A stretch of 7,386 bases of DNA, taken from assembly GCA_002368865.1 (NCBI GenBank), contig DFDT01000047.1, positions 1 to 7,386 on the forward strand, given 5' to 3'. Numbering within the stretch: position 1 is the stretch's first letter; every line of letters starts with the position of its first letter. The notes beneath the pieces were generated by a model. That model had not been told where the DNA came from. It did not search any database and worked only from the letters and a program-made list of their open reading frames with translations. Origin of the DNA: Lachnospiraceae bacterium UBA3821 (lineage in GTDB: Bacteria; Bacillota; Clostridia; Lachnospirales; Lachnospiraceae). Positions 1 through 4,240 of this stretch are shown here, one piece after another. The position numbers were made by a program, and so were the translations under genes.

Positions 1-49
1 CCAACTATTATTGACAATTTCAAATCTATACAAACAGGGAGGATAAAAA

Positions 50-634
50 ATGAAATGTAAAATGGTAACAGCAATACTTTGTTTAAGCATGACCTTTTCT
101 TGTGCAGCTTGCAATAATTCACAACAGGCTTCAAATAATTCTGTAGAAACACAGGAAAGCACAGAAATAGTTGAGGCTACTGAAAGCACGGAAACAGCAG
201 AAACAAAGGCATCCGCGGAAACCAAGGAAAGTGTAGCGGAATCATCTGAAACAAAAGAAAGCACAGCGGAATCATCTGCGACAGCGGAAACCCAAGAGAG
301 TTTAGCGGAATCGACAGAAACAGTTGAATCTTCGACACAAGTTGAAACCACTGAATCAGAGGCAAAGACTGAAGAATCAAAGGTTGCAGAGGAAAAGAAA
401 CAGGAGGAACAACAGACAACACAACCTGCACAGCAGTCCACATCAACATCAAAAGTTGACATGGAACACGTGGTCTGGTGTCTTGAAAATGACCCGAGTC
501 AGCTTACAGAAGCAGAAGTACAACGGTTAAATCATCTATTTCCCGGTATGTACCCGGAAGACCCAAGACAGTTGACAGTTGAAGAATGCAGAGCTTATAA
601 TGATGCATACATGAAGGATCATTATGCAAACTGA
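50..634 (+). CDS. Repetitive Glu/Ser/Thr-rich lipoprotein, function unknown
   Basis: Predicted 194-aa secreted, lipid-anchored protein. Residues 1-20 form a signal peptide (basic Lys2/Lys4, hydrophobic 5-17) and Cys21 in the context CAAC is the likely lipidated cysteine, although Cys18 is a weaker alternative. Residues 22-135 are a low-complexity linker rich in Glu, Ser, Thr and Ala, with three near-identical decapeptides (57-66, 67-76, 80-89), then a Lys/Glu/Gln-rich part. Residues 136-194 are ordinary in composition (WCLENDPSQLTEAEVQRL... LTVEECRAYN) and look like a small alpha-helical domain with two cysteines (144, 180); I do not recognise it. The start follows a strong AGGGAGG at 36-42, 7 nt upstream of the ATG. 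The layout (lipobox, flexible spacer, small domain) suggests a surface-displayed protein whose linker spans the cell wall; that is inference. An upstream promoter may lie outside the window. Confidence 0.85.
   Translation: MKCKMVTAILCLSMTFSCAACNNSQQASNNSVETQESTEIVEATESTETAETKASAETKESVAESSETKESTAESSATAETQESLAESTETVESSTQVETTESEAKTEESKVAEEKKQEEQQTTQPAQQSTSTSKVDMEHVVWCLENDPSQLTEAEVQRLNHLFPGMYPEDPRQLTVEECRAYNDAYMKDHYAN
218..316 (+). repeat. Three in-frame 30-bp repeats coding ETKESxAESS
   Basis: Copies at 218-247, 248-277 and 287-316 encode ETKESVAESS, ETKESTAESS and ETQESLAEST. Copies one and two are directly adjacent; copy three follows a 9-bp insert (Ala-Thr-Ala). The DNA as well as the protein is similar between copies one and two, so a recent slippage duplication is likely. 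The unit is in phase with the reading frame, so copy-number change would alter linker length without a frameshift. Confidence 0.8.
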
Positions 635-640
635 CATAAA

Positions 641-676
641 TTTATCCAGAGCTATTACGTTATAGCTCTGGGTAAA
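641..676. terminator. Long hairpin after the lipoprotein gene, possible terminator
   Basis: A 15-bp stem (641-655 with 662-676, one G-T wobble) encloses a 6-nt loop, starting 6 nt after the lipoprotein stop codon. The core is CCAGAGCTAT/ATAGCTCTGG flanked by an A/T arm. No clear U-tract follows on the plus strand, and only a short TTTAT follows on the minus strand. It is therefore either a weak or bidirectional terminator or an mRNA 3'-end stabilising structure. Confidence 0.55.
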
Positions 677-727
677 ATAGTATAAGCGAGTGTGCCATTA
701 TGACACAAGCAAAATGCATCCAAAAAT

Positions 728-756
728 TTGACAAACCCCTCAACTAATGCTACAAT
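728..756 (+). promoter_or_regulatory. Strong sigma-A-type promoter for the small antisense RNA
   Basis: TTGACA at 728-733 and TACAAT at 751-756 are separated by exactly 17 bp, a near-consensus vegetative promoter. The predicted start is about 763. No plus-strand gene with a ribosome binding site follows; the next plus-strand landmark is the terminator at 815-853, so the product should be a short non-coding RNA. Confidence 0.8.
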
Positions 757-762
757 CTAAAT

Positions 763-853
763 AGAAAAGGTGCTACCGATAGACGGTCAGCCCGATTTAG
801 ATTATGATTATTTCAAAAATAACCGCAATCCTTGGCAGGGGGCGGTTATTTTT
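763..853 (+). ncRNA. Putative antitoxin antisense RNA (~90 nt)
   Basis: The RNA is bounded by a near-consensus promoter (728-756) and an intrinsic terminator (815-853). No credible reading frame lies inside. Its 3' end is antisense to the 3' end of the 33-aa toxin gene at 846-947, including the last codons and stop. The 5' part (769-793) can fold into a hairpin: GG-GCT-ACC pairs with GGT-AGC-CC through two single-base bulges, with a 7-nt loop. Convergent toxin and antisense RNA overlapping at their 3' ends is the arrangement of txpA/ratA and bsrG/SR4 in Bacillus subtilis and of type I modules in Clostridioides difficile. Role as antitoxin is inferred from this layout; expression is not shown. 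Start and end are each uncertain by a few bases. Confidence 0.65.
815..853. terminator. Bidirectional terminator shared by toxin mRNA and antisense RNA
   Basis: A perfect 12-bp inverted repeat (815-826 with 842-853) has an A/T-rich outer arm and a GC-rich inner arm (AACCGC/GCGGTT), loop 827-841. On the plus strand the stem ends in TTTTT followed by GTGTTTTT; on the minus strand it also ends in TTTTT. The toxin stop codon (846-848) lies inside the stem. This is the only obvious end for either transcript. Confidence 0.85.
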
Positions 854-947
854 GTGTTTTTCCATGATGAAATCCTATCGTATATCCAATACCGAAGCAG
901 GTTCCGGCAAAAGCCAGTACTGCTATCAGCCCTTCAATAGTTAGCAT
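846..947 (-). CDS. 33-aa hydrophobic membrane peptide, putative type I (holin-like) toxin
   Basis: Translation from ATG 947 gives 33 residues: MLTIEGLIAVLAFAGTCFGI then GYTIGFHHGKTQK. Residues 2-26 form one membrane-spanning helix; the tail (27-33) is basic and polar. Gly15/19 and Gly21/25/29 are spaced every four residues, a glycine-zipper pattern that favours helix packing. A very strong GGAGGG lies at 961-956, 8 nt upstream of the start, which is hard to explain unless the frame is translated. Size, topology and position opposite a convergent small RNA match the class of small type I toxins (TxpA, BsrG, Fst and the putative holin-like peptides of Firmicutes). I recognise the class, not an exact family. 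Expected action is at the cytoplasmic membrane. Translation is probably limited by its structured leader and by the antisense RNA. Alternatively it could be a small regulatory membrane peptide rather than a toxin. Confidence 0.7.
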   Translation of the reverse strand: MLTIEGLIAVLAFAGTCFGIGYTIGFHHGKTQK

Positions 948-1110
948 ATCACACGCCCTCCTCTCCTAAAAACTGAAAAATAATTAGTTTCTATGTAATC
1001 GGAGGGTCACAGGTCTCCGCTCTCGCTTCGGTCGGCGCAAAGCGGACATCCACCGGATGTCCTGCGCCCCTCCGTAGAGGGCTAACCGCCTACCGTGTAT
1101 GGTAGCACCC
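948..1110 (-). promoter_or_regulatory. Highly structured 5' leader of the toxin mRNA
   Basis: About 163 nt separate the predicted start (near 1110) from the ATG, far longer than needed for a 33-codon gene. In RNA order it contains: a small CTACC/GGTAG hairpin (1105-1090); a CCCUC-UACG-GAGGG hairpin with a UNCG-type tetraloop (1081-1068); and a long hairpin with perfect inner stem 1062-1055/1051-1044, 3-nt loop, and outer stem 1068-1063/1039-1034. A CCCTCC element (1006-1001) is exactly complementary to the GGAGGG ribosome binding site (961-956). The outer arm shares G1068 with the tetraloop hairpin, so the two compete slightly. Ribosome-site sequestration is a known control of type I toxins; here it is inferred. 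Confidence 0.6.
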
Positions 1111-1116
1111 AAAGAT

Positions 1117-1125
1117 ATTATAGCA
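1117..1125 (-). promoter_or_regulatory. Extended -10 promoter of the toxin gene
   Basis: Reading the minus strand, TGC-TATAAT occupies 1125-1117: a perfect -10 hexamer with the TGN extension. No TTGACA-like -35 is present at 16-18 bp, which fits extended -10 promoters. The start would fall near 1110, at the beginning of GGGTGCTACC. Confidence 0.7.
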
Positions 1126-1136
1126 TATACCAATAC

Positions 1137-1164
1137 AGCAAACGAGTGTTTGCTTTGCTTTTTT
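1137..1164 (+). terminator. Hairpin plus T-tract just upstream of the toxin promoter
   Basis: AGCAAAC (1137-1143), loop GAGT, GTTTGCT (1148-1154), then TTGCTTTTTT to 1164 is a good intrinsic terminator on the plus strand. No plus-strand gene directly precedes it. On the minus strand the same inverted repeat covers the -35 region of the toxin promoter, so an operator role is an alternative. Confidence 0.5.
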
Positions 1165-1346
1165 CAACAAATTTTGACACTTTCTAAAAGCAGTCTGTTT
1201 CTTGCATCTCCCTAAATTCTCTGCATAATCCCCTTGCACTCCGTCAATAGAATGTCCCTGTTATCAGCGTTAAATTGTATGTGTAACGCAAATAAATCAA
1301 GTGTCACAGCAAGGGCTGTTGCACGGAAAGAAAGAGGTAAACAAAT
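1165..1346 (+). other. Non-coding region with hairpins upstream of the 165-aa gene
   Basis: No gene is supported here. It holds an inverted repeat GCGTTA/TAACGC (1267-1272 and 1284-1289, 11-nt loop) and a 10-bp hairpin (1301-1310 with 1315-1324, loop AAGG, one mismatch and one wobble). The second hairpin ends 6 nt before the AAAGAGG ribosome binding site (1331-1337) of the next gene. TTGACA at 1174-1179 has no fitting -10 element, so the promoter is unclear. Confidence 0.5.
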
Positions 1347-1844
1347 ATGTGCATGACTTTGACAAACGGTAACTTTTTAGGACAGCGTCTGATCGGCTAT
1401 GACTTCTACGACAGTAAGAGCAAGGGCTTTGTGGGAATGAGTGAGAAACAGGTCATTGATAAGCTGAAGCGTGGGGAAAAAGTGAACGGGTTTATCCTTG
1501 TGAGCAGTGAGGACGGGGACAGCCTTGCCCTTGATACAGAGGGCTTCAACATGACAAATTTGCAGTTAAAAAGCGGTGTCAATAACCTGTCTTGGCTCAA
1601 TGAAAACAGCGACTGTGATATGAACATGGCTTTGATCGTGGTTGCGGTTTACAGTGAAAACGGCAAAAAGATGTATGAAACGGTCAACGCCAGACATGCA
1701 AGGGTAGCCTATGAAGAAAGCAAACTCCGCATGATGATGGAAATTGGTGTCCCTGTTGCAGGGGTGACGCTGAAAAAGAATAAAATCGTTGTATGTGAGG
1801 GCGTTGCAGATTTTGACAAAACCGAGGAAAACAACGAGCAGTAA
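1347..1844 (+). CDS. Hypothetical 165-aa protein, conjugative-element-like
   Basis: An ordinary soluble 165-aa protein without signal peptide or membrane segment. ATG 1347 follows AAAGAGG (1331-1337) with 9 nt spacing; ATG 1353 (residue 3) is a less favoured start. It begins MCMTLTNGNFLGQRLIGYDF, has a likely helix at 31-43 (MSEKQVIDKLKRG), a run of alternating hydrophobic residues at 94-102 suggesting a beta strand, and a charged C-terminal tail (KTEENNEQ). It reminds me of small accessory proteins of unknown function in Clostridia integrative conjugative elements, but I cannot name a family and no catalytic motif stands out. The next gene lies 18 bp downstream and is probably translated from the same mRNA. 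Confidence 0.8.
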   Translation: MCMTLTNGNFLGQRLIGYDFYDSKSKGFVGMSEKQVIDKLKRGEKVNGFILVSSEDGDSLALDTEGFNMTNLQLKSGVNNLSWLNENSDCDMNMALIVVAVYSENGKKMYETVNARHARVAYEESKLRMMMEIGVPVAGVTLKKNKIVVCEGVADFDKTEENNEQ

Positions 1845-1862
1845 GAAAGGGGAAATGAGCAA

Positions 1863-1970
1863 ATGGAAGTTTTTACAGTGATATTCATAATCACAGCGGT
1901 GCAGTTTTGGTGTGTTTCTGAAATCTATGTCATTAAAAATCTTGTCGCGACGACTTTAAGGCAGGCGTGA
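1863..1970 (+). CDS. 35-aa single-span membrane peptide
   Basis: Translation gives MEVFTVIFIITAVQFWCVSE followed by IYVIKNLVATTLRQA. Residues 3-24 are strongly hydrophobic and can span the membrane; the C-terminal half is weakly basic. An AAGGGG element about 10 nt upstream of the ATG, just after the stop codon of the 165-aa gene (18-bp gap), supports translation in one operon. A strong terminator follows at 1985-2018. Function is unknown. As a small hydrophobic peptide it could be a partner of a membrane complex of a mobile element; that is a guess. Confidence 0.55.
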   Translation: MEVFTVIFIITAVQFWCVSEIYVIKNLVATTLRQA

Positions 1971-1984
1971 TAAATGCTTGACAG

Positions 1985-2018
1985 AAAAAGGCTTTCGGGG
2001 ATACCGAGAGCTTTTTTT
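1985..2018 (+). terminator. Strong intrinsic terminator of the 165-aa/35-aa operon
   Basis: GCTTTCGG (1991-1998) pairs with CCGAGAGC (2004-2011) through one G-U wobble and a 5-nt loop; AAAAA before it and TTTTTTT (2012-2018) after it extend the stem and supply the U-tract. It starts 15 nt after the stop codon at 1968-1970. Confidence 0.88.
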
Positions 2019-2048
2019 GTTGTGCCGTTTGGAGGATACTTTCGTCCT

Positions 2049-2070
2049 GTTCCACCAAAGTTCCACCAAA
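2049..2070 (+). repeat. Tandem 11-bp direct repeat GTTCCACCAAA
   Basis: Two perfect, directly adjacent copies occupy 2049-2059 and 2060-2070. They lie in a gene-free stretch between the terminator and the 269-aa gene. They could be a protein-binding site or part of a mobile-element end, but nothing in the window tests this. Confidence 0.6.
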
Positions 2071-2199
2071 ATTTGCGGATCAATCCCGTTTTTTAACGGG
2101 AATTTGAATACCGGTTATAAAAAATTATAAATGTCCGTGGAACCGGAAAGCAGACCGGACAAAAATGTATTTTCCATCACGGATGATGGCAGTAAAGAG
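2071..2199. other. Gene-free stretch with small inverted repeats
   Basis: No coding signal. An inverted repeat CCCGTT/AACGGG (2085-2090, 2095-2100, TTTT loop) and a shorter GTCCG/CGGAC pair are present. CCATCA/TGATGG (2174-2179, 2184-2189, CGGA loop) lies 10 nt beyond the stop codon of the minus-strand 269-aa gene and is followed, on that strand, 7 nt later by five T residues. It may be a weak terminator of that gene. Confidence 0.4.
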
Positions 2200-3009
2200 T
2201 TATGAATGCTCGGGATTAGGTTTTCTCAAATCCTTCCTCTCCAGTTTTTCCAAAAGCGCTATAGTTCTATTGATCTCTTGTTGTTTCTTTCTCTGCTTTG
2301 CCTGTGCATAATAGTGTTTCTGCTTTGGCGTGGATTTCGGAAGCGCCTTATATCCAACATCCCTTATAAGAGCCTTTGCGGTATCATGTTCATAAATATA
2401 CTCAATATATGCCTCAACATTATTTCTTTGATACGCATCCTTCTGCCTGTGATATTTAGCTTTCGGCGCATTCTCGACCCCAGATGCCAATATCCTGTTT
2501 TCTGAATTTGTAAATGGAGCATGCTCAAGATAATATAGGTTTGTCCTTTCGGAGTATTGAACCCTCCAAAACGCCAGATTTGTTTTCATATACAATATCT
2601 GATCTTTTCCACTCCTGACGAGATCTACGCTTATTCCTTTTGCTGCTGCCTTCTCCTTTATTTTTGAATAATAAGGAACAAAATGACCTTCCTTACTATC
2701 AAGCAACTCCAGCTTATCTATATAAGCTGCTGCCTCGCATAAATTATAGATTTGAGGTAAATCTTTCACTGAAAAATAATTAAGACTACAAGGTGCATTC
2801 TGCTTTCCAATCATAAATGAATAGTCAGTGCCATTTATAAACAGTCTCCAAGTGTTTTTAATTGTTTCAATATAGAGATATTGTATATCAGTTCCTATTG
2901 CTCTCTCATAGCGGACATTGATCAAAACATAACGTAAAATCTCTTCAATCTCTTCCTTCTGTTTTTCATACAAAAGAATTATGTCACTGCATATATAGGG
3001 ATTTTTCAT
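2200..3009 (-). CDS. Hypothetical 269-aa protein with internal duplication
   Basis: A soluble, Lys- and Tyr-rich protein I do not recognise. ATG 3009 follows a good AAGGAG about 6 nt upstream. Two segments resemble each other: 15-58 and 112-151. Each has a charged helix (EKQKEEIEEI / SKIKEKAAAK) followed by a strand pair ending in a WR motif (QYLYIETIKNTWRLF, residues 43-57; QILYMKTNLAFWRVQ, residues 137-151). Residues 185-269 are strongly basic, with a predicted helical tail rich in Lys, Arg and Gln (230-262) that could bind nucleic acid; this is inference from composition only. Codon use is AT-rich, unlike the GC-richer genes downstream of 3111, which suggests horizontal acquisition. It lies in the same orientation as those genes but after a 101-bp gap with its own possible promoter. 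Confidence 0.8.
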   Translation of the reverse strand: MKNPYICSDIILLYEKQKEEIEEILRYVLINVRYERAIGTDIQYLYIETIKNTWRLFINGTDYSFMIGKQNAPCSLNYFSVKDLPQIYNLCEAAAYIDKLELLDSKEGHFVPYYSKIKEKAAAKGISVDLVRSGKDQILYMKTNLAFWRVQYSERTNLYYLEHAPFTNSENRILASGVENAPKAKYHRQKDAYQRNNVEAYIEYIYEHDTAKALIRDVGYKALPKSTPKQKHYYAQAKQRKKQQEINRTIALLEKLERKDLRKPNPEHS

Positions 3010-3039
3010 GGTTTTCTCCTTTTGACCGGTTTCTTTATC

Positions 3040-3097
3040 TCTTATAATGATACATCTTATAATGCACAGAGTAAATGAACTTGTAGTTGAATGTCAA
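3040..3097 (-). promoter_or_regulatory. Possible promoter and direct-repeat operator of the 269-aa gene
   Basis: On the minus strand TTGACA (3097-3092) is followed after 16 bp by TTTACT (3075-3070), a moderate promoter. Immediately downstream two perfect 10-bp direct repeats CATTATAAGA occur with a 15-bp period (3064-3055 and 3049-3040), ahead of the ribosome binding site. Repeats at this position could bind a repressor. They also contain TATAAG, so each could act as an alternative -10 element. Confidence 0.4.
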
Positions 3098-3110
3098 AAG
3101 GGTTGACCGA

Positions 3111-4166
3111 TCAAGCTCCGGATGTCCGTCTGATACTCCGATAAGTCTCCGTAATCATGACAAACCCCAGCGGTCCCTTGATGATCCCTGCCACGCCAAA
3201 GAGCTGTATCCCGGCATACAGGGACAAAAGCACCGCGATGGGCGGAATCCCCATACGCTTTCCGATCAGTCTGGGCTCCAGCAATTCCCTCACAAAAATG
3301 CACACCACATACAGCACCGCACAGACGACGGCCCTGCCGTAATTTCCCTGCATGATCTGGATGACCGCCAGGGGCGTCAGCACCACGCCCGTGCCGATGA
3401 ACGGCAGCGCATCCAATACGCCCGCCAGGATCCCCCACAATATACCTTTGGGAAAACCGGCAATCCCCAGCGTGGCAGCGCACAGCGTGCCGATCACCGT
3501 CATGATGACCGCCTGGGCCTTGATAAAAGTGGCGATGTAGCGGATCACGCCGCAGATCACTTCCAACAGCACATGATACTCCTCGTTGTCCAGAAGTTTG
3601 TTCATAATGTCGTCGTAGTCCTTTGCCAGCAACACCGCCGCAATGAAAAAGACCACCAGAAAACCGCCCACGGCCCCTGCGATCTTCATATATTCCAAGG
3701 ATTGCGACAGCATGCCGGAAGCGGTACTTTTTCCCAGCATGCGCCCTTTTTCCTGGATCAGGTTCAGAATCTTTGTTTCCAGATAAGCGCCGTTCACTCC
3801 GACCAGATTTCCGATCCGATCACAGAGATCATGTAGCGCCTCCTGCAGCTGCCCCGTCATCTCTTCCAGCCAGGTCGTCCAATCGGGAATACTCCCCACG
3901 ATCCAGGATGTCAGCACACAGATCAGGATCACCAGCACCGCCACGGCGGCCACCAACAACAGCACCGCTCCGATCTGGCGGTGGATATGAAACCGGTCCT
4001 GCAGTTTCTTCAAAAACGGTCCGAAGATCGTCACAAACACCATTGCCAGGAGCACGGGGCCGACCAGAGGCGACAGAAATTTCAGGAAAAAATATACTGC
4101 CCCTGTCAAAAGGAGCAGTAAGACCATTTTATTATTTTTGATGGAATCCCGGATTTTTTCTGCCAT
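3111..4166 (-). CDS. AI-2E/YtvI-family membrane protein
   Basis: From ATG 4166 the product is 351 aa, normal for the AI-2E transporter (PerM/YtvI-like) family. Hydrophobic segments lie near residues 14-50 (a helical pair), 66-92, 161-181, 213-235, 240-272, 277-292 and 307-345, with a soluble part at about 93-160, as usual for the family. Family signatures seen are LDALPFIGTG (251-260) and, near the C-terminus, LEPRLIGKRMGIPP (296-309) with LFGVAGIIKGPLGF (322-335). Members are inner-membrane proteins; a few are linked to autoinducer-2 or ion export and YtvI to sporulation, but the substrate here cannot be read from sequence. An in-frame ATG at 4286 would overlap the upstream gene by 53 bp and add a non-hydrophobic, Arg-rich extension, so I prefer 4166, which follows AAAGGGTG. 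It is the third gene of the minus-strand cluster; no convincing terminator is seen after it. Confidence 0.88.
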   Translation of the reverse strand: MAEKIRDSIKNNKMVLLLLLTGAVYFFLKFLSPLVGPVLLAMVFVTIFGPFLKKLQDRFHIHRQIGAVLLLVAAVAVLVILICVLTSWIVGSIPDWTTWLEEMTGQLQEALHDLCDRIGNLVGVNGAYLETKILNLIQEKGRMLGKSTASGMLSQSLEYMKIAGAVGGFLVVFFIAAVLLAKDYDDIMNKLLDNEEYHVLLEVICGVIRYIATFIKAQAVIMTVIGTLCAATLGIAGFPKGILWGILAGVLDALPFIGTGVVLTPLAVIQIMQGNYGRAVVCAVLYVVCIFVRELLEPRLIGKRMGIPPIAVLLSLYAGIQLFGVAGIIKGPLGFVMITETYRSIRRTSGA

Positions 4167-4221
4167 ACCGCCGCACCCTTTCTTTGCCGAATAACCGCAC
4201 ATCAATAGTATGACAAAATTC

Positions 4222-4240
4222 TTCCTGTTTCTTTCAGGAA
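4222..4240. terminator. Small hairpin at the end of the pseudouridine synthase gene
   Basis: TTCCTG (4222-4227) and CAGGAA (4235-4240) flank a 7-nt loop and overlap the stop codon of the minus-strand gene (4234-4236). On the minus strand it is followed by GAATTTTG, a poor U-tract. It may attenuate rather than stop read-through into the membrane-protein gene. Confidence 0.35.

Noticed and set aside
11..32. TTGACA at 11-16 and TATACA at 27-32 as a promoter for the first lipoprotein.
   Set aside because: The spacing is only 10 bp, and a start after TATACA would leave almost no leader before the ribosome binding site.
218..316. A CRISPR-like array because of regularly spaced repeats.
   Set aside because: The repeats are in-frame, directly adjacent, have no unique spacers and encode protein.
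177..452. Minus-strand 91-codon hydrophobic frame opposite the lipoprotein.
   Set aside because: Its Leu/Pro/Phe/Ser content is the complement of the Glu/Ser/Thr repeat region; no start signal supports it.
948..1110. A metabolite riboswitch or T-box in the long structured leader.
   Set aside because: No recognisable aptamer or T-box sequence, and the downstream product is a 33-aa membrane peptide rather than a metabolic gene; a toxin leader explains it better.
1174..1202. TTGACA at 1174-1179 as promoter of the 165-aa gene.
   Set aside because: No -10-like hexamer lies 16-18 bp downstream.
1974..2096. A 40-codon frame starting at ATG 1974 and rich in Pro/Arg/Phe (…FFVVPFGGYFRPVPPKFHQN…).
   Set aside because: It has no good ribosome binding site and would contain the strong intrinsic terminator at 1985-2018, so its mRNA would end inside it. 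Probably a chance open frame or the residue of an older gene.
3087..3836. Long plus-strand open frame of 249 codons opposite the membrane-protein gene.
   Set aside because: It is rich in His, Gln, Arg and Asp with no domain, lacks a ribosome binding site, and is the mirror of a clearly conserved gene on the other strand.
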